64,000 bases of DNA. Source: Serratia ureilytica (GTDB lineage: Bacteria; Pseudomonadota; Gammaproteobacteria; Enterobacterales; Enterobacteriaceae). Shown in pieces: positions 53,146 through 62,740 of the stretch (position 1 is its first letter; every line of letters starts with the position of its first letter). The notes under the pieces are model-generated. The model made no database searches. It saw only the letters and a program-made list of their open reading frames with translations, and was not told the origin of the DNA. The stretch lies in the NCBI RefSeq assembly GCF_013375155.1, contig NZ_JABXOF010000015.1:20463-84462 (forward strand), given 5' to 3'. The translations under genes were made by a program, and so were the position numbers.

Positions 53146-54412
53146 TGACTGGCCCCGTTGCACTGTGTTTCATATCGTAGAATGGTGATAACATCCATTG
53201 ATAAATTCTCCTTTTTTCTAGAAACAAGGTGCTCTGTACTTTCATTCCATTTTCTAAACTCAGACTTTTGCCGTTGTAGGCAATGGCCTGTTTCTCTGGT
53301 CTGACTATCACTTTGTAGTAGGGTATGGCGCTAGTCAGCGCTGATTTGGGGGCTCCCTGATAGGTAAGCATTTCCTGTGGAGAAGCCGGGGTTTTGGAAA
53401 TGAGCGACACCTTGCCGGCAAACTGGCCGAATTTCTCAGCCGGAAAGGCGTCATAACGCAAATTGACTTTATCACCGGTATTAATGTAGGGGATGGCATC
53501 GTTGGGAACCCAGAGCACCAAGGCATAGTGATCGATATCGTGTGGGATCACTTGAAGCAGGCTGTCACCCACATTGACCATTTGGCCGACCGTGACGCTC
53601 AGTGAATCGACGCGTCCGTTAGTCAAAGCCCGGATGATGATAACCCCGCCAGCATCAATGTTTAGCAGCTCTTTTTGCAACTCGTAACGCTGCAGTTCCA
53701 TCTGGTAAATCTGATTGTCGAACTCGGCGGCTTGAGTGTGAATCTGGCTTTCCAGAGTGGTGATCTGCAGAGCATTTTGTTCGTTCTGGCTAGAGAGGCC
53801 CAACAAATTGTTCTGTTGCTGGTAATACAGCGCCACCTGATTGGTCAGCTGATCCTTGTTAATTAGTCCTTTGGTTTGATAGTGACGGTAGCTTTCCATA
53901 TTCTCCTTCATGATGCGAATCCCTTCCTGGGCCCGTCTTAGGATGTCTGTAGAATGCGCGAATGCGGCTGCATACTGCGCCTTTTGTTTTTCCAGCATGG
54001 AAATTGTGGCTTGCTTACTGCTTTCAAGTCGGTTGATGATCTGTGAAATACGAGCAAGTTGGCTATCGATATCCCGGCGCTGGTTGTCACTGACCACACC
54101 GCTGCGGGTGCTCTTGCTGACGTCGATTTGATAAATGGGAGCACCAATAGTGATGATTTGCCCCTCGGTGACGAACTGTTTGACAACTACGCCCTGAACG
54201 CTGGAATAGACGTTGGCGGCGCGTGGGTAGGTGCTGACCTCGCCGGTCACGTTGACCCGCCGAGTATAGTTACCGGCGATAACAAAAGTGAAAAATGCGA
54301 CGAGAAAAAACAGACATAGCCCAGCCGTAAGCCAAAAGGGTACACTGGGGAGAAGGAGGGCTCTTCCACGCCATTTCATTTTCTGATTATCAATCGCTTC
54401 CTGGCGAAACAC
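53138..54412 (-). CDS. cvaA: CvaA-like membrane-fusion (HlyD-type) protein
   Basis: A 424-residue adaptor joining the ABC exporter to an outer-membrane channel such as TolC. One N-terminal membrane helix (about 29-50), a lipoyl-like half motif ([30 protein letters not shown]), long coiled coils (about 125-245), and the C-terminal [22 protein letters not shown] recall CvaA of microcin V strongly. The GTG start at 54412 has AAGGA upstream. Its GC is higher than the rest of the cluster. No TolC gene is present, so the host's is presumably used. Confidence 0.92.
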   Translation of the reverse strand: MFRQEAIDNQKMKWRGRALLLPSVPFWLTAGLCLFFLVAFFTFVIAGNYTRRVNVTGEVSTYPRAANVYSSVQGVVVKQFVTEGQIITIGAPIYQIDVSKSTRSGVVSDNQRRDIDSQLARISQIINRLESSKQATISMLEKQKAQYAAAFAHSTDILRRAQEGIRIMKENMESYRHYQTKGLINKDQLTNQVALYYQQQNNLLGLSSQNEQNALQITTLESQIHTQAAEFDNQIYQMELQRYELQKELLNIDAGGVIIIRALTNGRVDSLSVTVGQMVNVGDSLLQVIPHDIDHYALVLWVPNDAIPYINTGDKVNLRYDAFPAEKFGQFAGKVSLISKTPASPQEMLTYQGAPKSALTSAIPYYKVIVRPEKQAIAYNGKSLSLENGMKVQSTLFLEKRRIYQWMLSPFYDMKHSATGPVNE

Positions 54413-54823
54413 CGCTTTTCTTCCTTAAATAGATGGGAGTGGAATGAGTCCCGACCCATTATGTCATCAAATACACTCTGGATCACTGTTTAAATATTGC
54501 CGGGTTTTAGACATTCTGAAAAGTTAATTTTATATTTTTCAGACGATTTAGGCTTGTTCGTTGTATCCCTTGTGCTTTGCTCAAAGCCATTCGTTAGCAG
54601 TATTAGGCTCTCTTCAAGTTATGCAGCATGGCTGTCATACCATAACCCCCTCGCAGAACTTCCAGAGACTAGAGGAAGGTTTACAACGCCTAATTCTCAT
54701 CCCCTCTGGAAGGAGGTATGCCTTTATGGACGAGAGGGGTTAACAGGATGCGCTGCTTTAAAGACTGAGCCCGGCGTAACAGGGAATATTAGTGATCCTG
54801 TCGTATACACTCACGAAGGGATC
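54413..54823. other. Intergenic region with a possible branched RNA
   Basis: About 410 bases between cvaA and the end of the hybrid kinase gene, with no credible gene. TAACCCC.CTCG (54643-54653) pairs with CGAG.GGGGTTA (54731-54742) over 11 bases with one bulge. It encloses TCCAGAG/CTCTGGA (54661-54710) and a small AAGG/CCTT hairpin, as in a three-way junction. GC is higher than in neighbouring genes. Confidence 0.35.
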
Positions 54824-56536
54824 TCATTGAGTCGTGCTCCTAATTAGCACTGACTCCATGGCTTCTTTTATGTCATTAAGTCTTACGGGCTTTGTTAAGA
54901 TCTCAACGTCTTTAATAGGGCTTTCGCTCGTATATGCACTGATGAAAATGAATGGCGTATTTTTATTTGGCCCTTTATTCTCTTTGACTCTTTTATATAA
55001 GTCATCACCTGTCATTATAGGCATCTGCAGATCGCTCAAAACAAGATCGAAGGATTTCCTATATAATTTCTCCAAAGCCCTTTCTGGGGATGTCGTATAC
55101 TCTACTGAGAACTCACTTTGAAGAATTGACACCAATGATTCACAGGCCATTTCATTATCATCGATAATTAAAACCCTGATCCCTTTGGCTGAAAAAGTGA
55201 TGTTATCCATATCGGTGGGAATGATCGTTTCTTCATGCTTTGAAATCTCAATGGGTAATGAAACAGTGAATGTGCTCCCTTTGCCCATCTCACTTTCTAC
55301 ATCAATAGTCCCGTTCATGGCTTTAACAACACCGTGGACAATGGCCAATCCCATCCCAAAGCCGGGAACCTTGTTATCGCCGCCAACCCGGATGAAGGGA
55401 AAGAAGATTGTATCAATTTTATCTTTCGGAATACCCCGGCCCGTGTCTCTTACCGTAATGACCAGTCTGGACTTGTCGCGGATGACTGCGCTTATCTGAA
55501 CCTTTCCATTCTCAGTGTATTTTATAGCATTGGTGACAATGTTCTCTATGATTTGCATAATCCTGGAGGGATCGCTTTTTACATATATATTTTCAATTTC
55601 ATCTATGCTTACATTGATGTTTTTCTTGTTCAAAATAGTGATGCTTTGCTCAACAGTATCATTCACGAGCTTATGTAAGTTGAATGATGATATTTTTATT
55701 TCAACATTGCCATTGTCTACTTTGGCAAACTCAGCGAGGTCTTTCATCTGACGTTCCATTTTCATGGCAGCATTCTCTAATCGCTCAAAGTGAGAGAATG
55801 TTGCGACGTCTTTTTGCTGGGTGATCACCTCCACCGATGAGATTATTGCCTGTAGTGAAGTTCTCAATTCGTGACCTAATACACCAAGGAATGCATTCTT
55901 GTTGTTAAATGATTTCTTCTCGGACTCCAGCTGCTTGTTAATGGATTTTACCTGCCGATATGAAACGAAAAGCATTAATGAAAAAATAACGTACAGGATG
56001 GCAATGGGAAACCGCATCGAATTGGCTTTGTTAATATAATCCTGCTGTATAATGTCTCTTTGCCTGACTTCAGCATGGTCCGAGATAACGATGAGCTCTT
56101 TGTTGTCCAGACCTATTAACTCAATGATTTCAAGAAGGTTTGAGTAGTTCGTGTTTTTCTTTTTTAATTCGATATCGATTTTCTCAAGGTTTGAATGTAT
56201 TTGTTCAACCGTTCTAGCATACCCGGCTTCGTCATATAAATATCTGGTCGATATACTTTTATGGAGCAGTACATTAGAGCTTGAGAAAAGAATATCCAAT
56301 TCTTTTTGCAACTCGTCTTTGTCATCGATCCCTAGCCGTAACTGGTGTTCAATTTTGGCATTGAATCCAGCTAGTCGGATAGCAAACTTTGCAATTGCCC
56401 AGGCATAGTTTTCTTGTGGACCCGCTGAGTTAATATTATGGCGCGTGGAAAAGTATTGCTCATACATCCACACAAACCCACCTGTTAGCACCAGGAAAAC
56501 CAATAAGTACTGAATGATGAGCTTTTTTAGTTTCAT
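54824..56536 (-). CDS. Hybrid sensor histidine kinase
   Basis: A 570-residue membrane kinase. Helices at about 6-24 and 173-191 flank a periplasmic sensor of about 145 residues. Then come the H-box FLGVLGHELRTSLQA (phospho-His), N-box IIENIVTNAIKYTENG, G-boxes DTGRGIPKD and GFGMGLAIVHGVV, and a C-terminal receiver with IDDNE, the phospho-acceptor Asp in LVLSDLQMPIM, and KPVR. Last gene of a leftward four-gene set, overlapping the periplasmic protein gene by four bases. It probably passes phosphate to the HTH-receiver protein at the head of the set. Confidence 0.9.
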   Translation of the reverse strand: MKLKKLIIQYLLVFLVLTGGFVWMYEQYFSTRHNINSAGPQENYAWAIAKFAIRLAGFNAKIEHQLRLGIDDKDELQKELDILFSSSNVLLHKSISTRYLYDEAGYARTVEQIHSNLEKIDIELKKKNTNYSNLLEIIELIGLDNKELIVISDHAEVRQRDIIQQDYINKANSMRFPIAILYVIFSLMLFVSYRQVKSINKQLESEKKSFNNKNAFLGVLGHELRTSLQAIISSVEVITQQKDVATFSHFERLENAAMKMERQMKDLAEFAKVDNGNVEIKISSFNLHKLVNDTVEQSITILNKKNINVSIDEIENIYVKSDPSRIMQIIENIVTNAIKYTENGKVQISAVIRDKSRLVITVRDTGRGIPKDKIDTIFFPFIRVGGDNKVPGFGMGLAIVHGVVKAMNGTIDVESEMGKGSTFTVSLPIEISKHEETIIPTDMDNITFSAKGIRVLIIDDNEMACESLVSILQSEFSVEYTTSPERALEKLYRKSFDLVLSDLQMPIMTGDDLYKRVKENKGPNKNTPFIFISAYTSESPIKDVEILTKPVRLNDIKEAMESVLIRSTTQ

Positions 56537-57048
56537 TTATCTAGTACCGTTATGCCGCTGACCTGCCAGATATGACGAGCTTGATAAACGGGCGTATTGA
56601 GTTTACCGTAAAACTTGTCCATCGGGTAAATGACGAAGTACGGGCCAAAGTCTCTAACTTTCAATGGTTTTCCATCCATTTTGTTTGCCAGCAGCATATC
56701 GAATTCCTCGACGTCAGAGACCGGAATGTCAACCCAGTAATCATTTAATGCCCTCATTCTTAAAGTTTTCCCACGTGCGCCGACAACATTTAACAAGTCT
56801 TTGAATTTTACACCTTCGAAATCCACGACGTGACCCAACTCAGTCCATGATGTTGTTGTTTTTATGTGGTGTTTTTCCAGTGTATTAAATTCCGCCGCTG
56901 TCAATACGTATCCTGCTCCATAATTTCTGTGAGTTATATCTCCGTCAATATAGATATCTCCTGTTTTCGAGAAAGAAGGGAGGGAAATGAATAAAGTAAC
57001 TAAGCAGAATATTCTTGATAACATCAATTTATGCATAATAAACCTCAA
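56533..57048 (-). CDS. Exported sulfite-oxidase-fold (molybdopterin-binding-like) protein
   Basis: A 171-residue protein (or 167 from the second Met) with a signal peptide ending near SFSKT. The mature part resembles the small oxidoreductase molybdopterin-binding fold: VLTAAEFNTLEKHHIKTTTSW, FEGVKFKDLLNVVGARG, ALNDYWVDIPVSDVE, and LKVRDFGPYFVIYPMDKF. The cofactor-binding Cys of true enzymes is not seen, so it may be a ligand-binding relative. Overlap with the hybrid kinase gene suggests it works as its periplasmic sensor partner. Confidence 0.65.
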   Translation of the reverse strand: MRFIMHKLMLSRIFCLVTLFISLPSFSKTGDIYIDGDITHRNYGAGYVLTAAEFNTLEKHHIKTTTSWTELGHVVDFEGVKFKDLLNVVGARGKTLRMRALNDYWVDIPVSDVEEFDMLLANKMDGKPLKVRDFGPYFVIYPMDKFYGKLNTPVYQARHIWQVSGITVLDK

Positions 57049-58021
57049 ACTCCTTATTGATTAAGTCAAGTAAGCGTACATTCTCACTGTTATGAACGCC
57101 CTCTGTTTCATTATTTCCTATGTAAATGGATTTGCAGTTTTTATAGTATAAGCTACGAAGATCAGGTTTCACTGTGGTGAATATACACGTGGTGGGCGTG
57201 TTAAATCCTGCGCCAACGTGTAAGGCTGCTGAGTCACACGTGTAAAGATGCTTCGCATTTTTAATGATGGAGGCGAAGGAAGCGGTGTTTTTTGATAATA
57301 CTGTGATATTCGTATAGTTTTCATGGCTGATTTCACTGAAACCAAGGACTTTAACTCTGAATCTTCCACTCAGATAAGAGATGATATTCCTGTGGTATCG
57401 CGTGGGGATGCTTCTTATCTTTGTGCTTGCATAAGGACAGAAGAGTACATACTCACCAAGGTTCAGATCTTCAATGGGCGAGTACCTGAGCCAGGCATTA
57501 CTTTTTAATGAGGTTGAAACCTGGCTGTGCTCGACACCCAGATTCCTTAAAAAGAAATCGTGCATCTCCAATGTATCAAAATCTTTCCAGTACAACTGAT
57601 TCCCTATATCTATAACGAGGTCTGCGTCTGAAAAACTGGTAATGTCAAACGGCATATAGGAAATGTCATCTATAATATGCTTCGCGAGCGTATAAATTTC
57701 GTTAACATAGTCAGGACAATTTTCGGGGCGAATGACTCTGATTACAATTTTTGGATTGATTTTCTTTATTGCATGTAGCGCAGATATTCCAACAACTGAG
57801 TCACCTAGCGTTACGCCTAACCCATTGATGACAGTCAGGCTTTTGACCTTTGAATAGTCTACGGAAACTTCATTGATTGAGTTATTGAAAATCGTAGGGT
57901 TGTTCAGTGGGGAAAGATCACCACTGGGGTTTTCTTTACTCACTCCATAGGGCGATACGATGTATCTTCCGTCAAGCAATAGACTGCCTGTATACGTCAA
58001 CAAATAATCATCCATAATCAT
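57029..58021 (-). CDS. GT9-like (heptosyltransferase-type) protein
   Basis: A 330-residue protein with a two-domain GT-B pattern. The first half has VINGLGVTLGDSVVGISALHAIKKINPKIVIRVI, and the second has YVLFCPYAS and the GT9-like acceptor/donor block LYTCDSAALHVGAGFNTPTTCIFTTVKPDLRSLYY. Enzymes of this family add heptose or similar sugars. It starts at the end of the regulator gene and overlaps the next by 20 bases. It could act on the microcin-like peptide or on surface glycans. ATG 58015 is an alternative start. Confidence 0.7.
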   Translation of the reverse strand: MIMDDYLLTYTGSLLLDGRYIVSPYGVSKENPSGDLSPLNNPTIFNNSINEVSVDYSKVKSLTVINGLGVTLGDSVVGISALHAIKKINPKIVIRVIRPENCPDYVNEIYTLAKHIIDDISYMPFDITSFSDADLVIDIGNQLYWKDFDTLEMHDFFLRNLGVEHSQVSTSLKSNAWLRYSPIEDLNLGEYVLFCPYASTKIRSIPTRYHRNIISYLSGRFRVKVLGFSEISHENYTNITVLSKNTASFASIIKNAKHLYTCDSAALHVGAGFNTPTTCIFTTVKPDLRSLYYKNCKSIYIGNNETEGVHNSENVRLLDLINKEFEVYYA

Positions 58022-58857
58022 TCACTCAGGGAAATGTTTATCCACCAATGACTTTATTACACTGGCTTTGATAGGTTTCTCGTGAGGGCCAGTGATATCA
58101 TAATCATTTATTGCGCTGGCGATCTCACTATCTACAATCCCAGGCAGTTGCCCGGTAAGAACCAGTATCATGGCATTATTATTCTCTGTCTTCCTTATCT
58201 CTTTTATCGTGTTGAAAGCGGTTTTTTCCCCAACGACCCAATCCAGGATGTAGGCATCATAAGGGGTGTTTATCAGACGTTCTTCTAATGACTCAATGTC
58301 ATAAAATGCATCAACGAGATATTCATTATTGGCAATTATTTCCTTGAGACTGTCTACAATATTTTTGTCATCATCAAGAATTGCGATTCGGTGTTTTTTT
58401 AGACTTTGTTTTTGAGGGTATAGTTGAATTATATCAATGTTGCGCTTCGACTCAAACAATACATCGTCCTTTATATCGTTAGTGTGAAAAACAACCCATT
58501 CATCGTTGATTTTCACGGCTGAGTATTCAGTTGCATCATTGTTTTTTACTTCAGATAAATATATTTTGCATTTAACATGGGTCTTGCCATCATTCCAGAC
58601 GGCATCATGTACTTCATTTATTGAATAATTATAGATGTCGAAGAAGTCACTCGTTGTCATACCGATAGAGTCAACTACTTTAACCAGTTGCGATACCTCC
58701 CAGTTTGAGGCGCCGCTCATCTTTTTCTGTGCTGCAGCTATGGTGATCTCCAGAACACGCGGCTGGTGTGGCTAATATGCTTTTGTTTTGGAATGCCTTT
58801 CATCGTCATCGCTTTGGCAATGACTTCCCCCAGGGCAGTTTTATTGTTGATTGCCAT
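58022..58857 (-). pseudogene. HTH (BetR-type) response regulator, split by a frameshift
   Basis: The downstream frame (58022-58720) encodes the end of an HTH domain (AAAQKKMSGASNWEVSQLVKVVD) and a C-terminal receiver (AILDDDKN, acceptor Asp in YILDWVVGE, LTGQ, EKPIKA). Its apparent ATG is inside the helix-turn-helix. The missing first half (MAINNKTALGEVIAKAMTMK then GIPKQKHISH) lies in another frame from ATG 58857, with AAGG upstream, and stops at 58738. The two join near 58757-58765 by a -1 shift. Either the gene is broken, a sequencing error is present, or frameshifting occurs. Head of the four-gene signalling set. Confidence 0.7.
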
Positions 58858-59521
58858 CTCCCACCTTCAGCCTGTTTCGGTTTAAAAAACAGTCATCATT
58901 GTACACTCAAAGTTGTTTTTTTCAATAAAGCCGCACTCTGCAATGTCTCAAAATGATTTAAGTAATCGCTATAGTGTCATTTTTGTTGACATGGAGTCAT
59001 CTTGGTTGTTAAAAAGAAGCCTGAGTGTGGAGGCTCGCGGTGCTTAACTGAGGCTTCTAAGCGTTATGTTCATCTCCTTTTGGAAGAGCATAACGCTCAG
59101 GTGATGCTATAGCGCACAACACCAGAGAAAGCGCCCACTCAACGTTTGGGAAAAAACAAACGATGCGGAGGGATGCGCAAAAATCTTGAGGGTGGACTTT
59201 TCATACGTGGATGCAACTTTTGAATCGTCGAAACACCCCGTAATAAAGTCACCTGATATTTGTTGTTCTTGGCACCAGGGAAACCTGATAAAAACATTAT
59301 AAAACAATAAATTGTTAGCTTTGGGGTTGCCTTCGGAGGTATAGGCTTCCCTACTGTTTTTGCCCTAAGAGACTCCAGCAATGAGGGGTTGATAGCTGTC
59401 TATCAACCTGAAAACGGCTGACTGCGGGAATCTATTTCTTTCGGGAAAAGGTTTTTCTGTGGTACTGGCCGTACTGACCTGCGCAGGATAAGCGCCGGTC
59501 AAGTTTTACGGAGTGCTGCTT
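58858..59521. other. Non-coding stretch with two strong hairpins
   Basis: About 660 bases without a credible gene. AGCGTTATG/CATAACGCT (59060-59097) is a 9-base stem with a 20-base loop. GGTTGATAG/CTATCAACC (59387-59408) is a 9-base stem with a 4-base loop, about 110 bases before the helicase gene. The part next to 58857 is AT-rich and should hold the promoter of the leftward signalling set. The remainder matches backbone GC. Confidence 0.45.
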
Positions 59522-60970
59522 ATGTCTTATTGTGATACACCTGAACAGGCCGCCATCATTGGTTGGTCCGGTCACCGCCTGGTGGTCAGGGCGTTTGCCG
59601 GCACTGGTAAAACGTCTACATTGGTCCGTTTTGCCCAGGCAAACCCGGATTGCAGAATGCTTTATCTTGCCTATAACCGTGCAGTCAGGGATGAGGCTGA
59701 GCAAAAATTCCCGTTTAACGTTGAATGTAAAACGTCGCATCAGCTGGCCTGGCCTAACTTCGGGCGCCATTATCAGCGGCGGTTGACAGCTAACCTGCGG
59801 ATCACTGACGTTGCTCGCCAACTCAATACCCGCTATTGGCCGCTGGCACGCACATCTATCACGACCTTTAACACTTTCCTCTGCAGTGGGGATGGCGAAT
59901 TGGGTTTGCAACACTTGCCTGATGAAGACTCACGCAGTGGTTTGTCGCCCGATAAAATCCTGGCAGCGGCGCAATTGCTCTGGCGCGAGTCTGCACGCCA
60001 GGACGGTACTTTCCCTGTCACCCATGACGTTTACCTCAAGCTGTATCAGCTCTCTCAGCCCGATCTTTCCAAACGCTGGCAGACGCTCCTGTTTGACGAG
60101 GGGCAAGACGCGAATCCGGTGACGCAGTCACTGGTACTGGCGCAGTGCTGTGATGTGGTATTGGTCGGCGACCGGCATCAACAAATCTACCGATTCCGTG
60201 GTGCGGAAAATGCCCTAGATGCTCCTGAGTTGGCCGATGCGGACCAACTTTACCTGACTCACAGTTTCCGTTTTGGACCTGCCGTGGCCCAGGTGGCCAA
60301 TATGCTGCTTGCCCGGCAAGGCGAAACGATGTCTGTGGTCGGGGAGGGGGGAAACGACAGGGTTGTGGGGGGCATACCTGATGACGTGAAGGGGCAGCCT
60401 GTTGCCATATTGAGCCGAACGGTGGCGGGGGTCATCGGCGCTGCGCTGGATGCCAGCCTGGCCGGCAAGAAGGTGTACTGGGTTGGAGGTATCACCGGCT
60501 ACAAAACGGAAGAACTGGAAGATCTGTACTGGTTTTCGGCGGACATGCCTGAGCGAATGCAGTCCCCGCGGCTGGCGCGAGAATACCGCAACTTTGAGGA
60601 GTTTGAGTCGGTTGCCAGAGCAACCCGGGATGTTGAAATGAACCAAGGCCTGCGGTTACTCGAACAGTACTTCCCGCTGCCACAAAAGCTGCAGGTGATG
60701 CGCGAGCATGCAGTGACTGATGAACGCCAGGCTCAGGTAACCGTTTCGACCGCGCATCGAAGCAAAGGGCTGGAGTGGCCTGTGGTGGTGTTGAATCATG
60801 ATTTTGCCGATATCACAGATCCTCTGATGGCCGACAGCGAACGTACCGATGAAACCAACCTGCTGTATGTCGCTGTGACCCGGGCCCGGCAAACGCTGGT
60901 ACTGAATGAATTGCTCCAGATGTTGATGGACAACGAGGGTAATGATATCGCCGGAGGCCTGGCATGCTGA
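59522..60970 (+). CDS. UvrD/Rep-like superfamily 1 helicase
   Basis: A 482-residue DNA helicase. Motif I AFAGTGKTSTL near 27-37, motif II LLFDEGQDANP near 196, motif III VLVGDRHQQIYRFRGA near 214-229, the THSFRFG motif, VSTAHRSKGLEW near 408 and YVAVTRARQTL near 445 are all in order. It is shorter than UvrD because of reduced 1B/2B insertions. ATG 59522 follows ACGGAG. Its end overlaps the TraI-like gene by seven bases. It may unwind ICE DNA during transfer or replication. Confidence 0.88.
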   Translation: MSYCDTPEQAAIIGWSGHRLVVRAFAGTGKTSTLVRFAQANPDCRMLYLAYNRAVRDEAEQKFPFNVECKTSHQLAWPNFGRHYQRRLTANLRITDVARQLNTRYWPLARTSITTFNTFLCSGDGELGLQHLPDEDSRSGLSPDKILAAAQLLWRESARQDGTFPVTHDVYLKLYQLSQPDLSKRWQTLLFDEGQDANPVTQSLVLAQCCDVVLVGDRHQQIYRFRGAENALDAPELADADQLYLTHSFRFGPAVAQVANMLLARQGETMSVVGEGGNDRVVGGIPDDVKGQPVAILSRTVAGVIGAALDASLAGKKVYWVGGITGYKTEELEDLYWFSADMPERMQSPRLAREYRNFEEFESVARATRDVEMNQGLRLLEQYFPLPQKLQVMREHAVTDERQAQVTVSTAHRSKGLEWPVVVLNHDFADITDPLMADSERTDETNLLYVAVTRARQTLVLNELLQMLMDNEGNDIAGGLAC

Positions 60971-62673
60971 AGGCTATCAAAGAACTGCTGGTTGGAACCC
61001 GGGTTATGTCGGCAAATCCAACGGCAAGCATTTCAGCCTCTCAATGTCCTGTAGGTTATTTTATGCCGGTATCCGCAGAGCAGCTTTTGAGCACGGCCTC
61101 TCGTCAGCAGTGTTTACAGCAGCTGTGGGAGAACAGCGCACTGCCCAAAGATCTCTATGAACATTTCTATCTGCAACCCTTGAAGCAGCTTGTTTCGCAG
61201 ATGCAGGTACTTCCGGCCGCATCCCAGGGGGAGTATGCCAGGGAAGGAGGGCTGGTCGATGTTACCCTGCAGACGACGACGTACGCGGTTCGACTGGCCA
61301 AGGGGCACATGTTGCCCCCAGGAGCCGCGCCTGAAGAACAATCCGCCCAGAATGTGCAGTGGAATGTTGTGGTGTTTTATGCAGCGCTCTGGCACTACCT
61401 GCCGCTGTTGAGCCAGCTGCAGGGTGAGCTCCAAAGTGGCCGAGCCTGGTTACCTGGTTTGACGGTGCCGGGTGAACCTTACCGTTTTCGCTTCAGAGCC
61501 ACCCCGTTAGCCCCGACTCTGGCCAGCAGTCAGAGCGCAATGATTGCGGCACGACTGCTGACTGAAGAGCTTATTGAATGGTTGTCAACACTACCGGCGG
61601 CGATACATTCGTTGATGACGATTACGTCCAGGCAACCGAGCACATTACCTGCAATTGACGACATTACTCTGGAGGCGGCCAAACTGGCTCGTGGCGATGG
61701 TTTGTCCGTATCGCATTTGCCGATATCCAACTCCGACACATTGGCAATAGCCTTACCGTCAGTGGCGCCGGCGACAGAAAGTATCACTTCTTCAGTACCC
61801 GAGACTGATTTGCAAAGCGCAGTCAGCAGTATCCGTCCCACTCTCGCTCAGGAGCAAGTGTCGGCAGAGACATTAGATCAGCCCAACGAAAATGCACCGT
61901 TAGTCACGGAAGTGTTACTTAGCTCGGCCCTGGATGCGCCGGCCAACAACAAGCCCTTGGCTGAGATTGTTCTGGCACCAGAAACGGTGGCTGGTGTAGA
62001 AGAAGATATGCAGGCTCTGTTGTCTTTAATGGCGGTTGAGATGTCTGCTCCGGGGAACCGGTCTGAACAGGAACTCGGGGACGCCCCTCACGAAGATGAA
62101 GGCCCACTTCTTGCCGATAATCCTGCGCTTACTGCTGAAGTGACTCAGGCAGTTGAAGCTGCAGAACTAAACCAGGAGTCAGACGCCATTGATGATATCG
62201 CTCCGGAAGCGGCATTTTCAACTCCCGAATTTTGTGTCCCTCAAACTACAGATCTCGCTTCTTCGCAATCACAGAAACTGAGTATTGAAGGCGATGAGGG
62301 GATAACTCGCGGAGAAGTCTTTTGGCGTTGGTTAGTCGATGGGCTCAATTCTAATCAGATCCTCATCAACACTGTAGAGGCGAGGGTTCATCTTGTTTCT
62401 GGTTTTGTTTTTATCACTGTGCCTGGAATTTTTTATTTGTATTTGAAGCAGTTTGGTTTGGATGGTTCTAAACGAGAGGCTCTCCAGGAGGATTTTGAAC
62501 GTCTGGATATACATCGACGAATAAAGGGTAAGCGATTTTATTTTGCTCACCTGTATGAAACATCAGAACATACAGGAGCATTTAAACGAACCAAAGGTTA
62601 CCTCGTTAAAGCAAGTTTGCTCTATCGAGGGGGGAACCTACCTGACGACAGTCCGGTGCTGGTGATCCCTTAA
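60964..62673 (+). CDS. TraI-like protein of PFGI-1-type ICEs (MobH relaxase family), signature residues missing
   Basis: A 569-residue protein aligned by pattern with the PFGI-1-class relaxase family. Its N-terminal domain (about 30-190) has LPAASQGEYAREGGLVDVTLQTTTYAVRLA and VFYAALWHYLPLL. In functional MobH proteins this is the HHH..GGLL-H and LLHD(I)GK metal site. Here HHH is GEY, the next His is Val and HD is HY. A long acidic Ala/Glu/Pro-rich linker (about 230-430) leads to an intact C-terminal TraI_2_C domain (FWRWLVDGLNSNQILINTVEARVHLV to the end). It may be a degenerate relaxase or an accessory DNA-binding paralogue. Confidence 0.75.
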   Translation: MLKAIKELLVGTRVMSANPTASISASQCPVGYFMPVSAEQLLSTASRQQCLQQLWENSALPKDLYEHFYLQPLKQLVSQMQVLPAASQGEYAREGGLVDVTLQTTTYAVRLAKGHMLPPGAAPEEQSAQNVQWNVVVFYAALWHYLPLLSQLQGELQSGRAWLPGLTVPGEPYRFRFRATPLAPTLASSQSAMIAARLLTEELIEWLSTLPAAIHSLMTITSRQPSTLPAIDDITLEAAKLARGDGLSVSHLPISNSDTLAIALPSVAPATESITSSVPETDLQSAVSSIRPTLAQEQVSAETLDQPNENAPLVTEVLLSSALDAPANNKPLAEIVLAPETVAGVEEDMQALLSLMAVEMSAPGNRSEQELGDAPHEDEGPLLADNPALTAEVTQAVEAAELNQESDAIDDIAPEAAFSTPEFCVPQTTDLASSQSQKLSIEGDEGITRGEVFWRWLVDGLNSNQILINTVEARVHLVSGFVFITVPGIFYLYLKQFGLDGSKREALQEDFERLDIHRRIKGKRFYFAHLYETSEHTGAFKRTKGYLVKASLLYRGGNLPDDSPVLVIP

Positions 62674-62740
62674 CAGGGATTAATCGTGTCTTGCGGTCAT
62701 ATTAAGTTCGCAGGACTTCTATTTATGCTAGGGAGATATC

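Noticed and set aside
54497..54847. A 116-residue plus-strand frame between cvaA and the kinase gene
   Set aside because: No ribosome site or recognisable domain, and it overlaps the kinase end. RNA-like pairing explains the stretch better.
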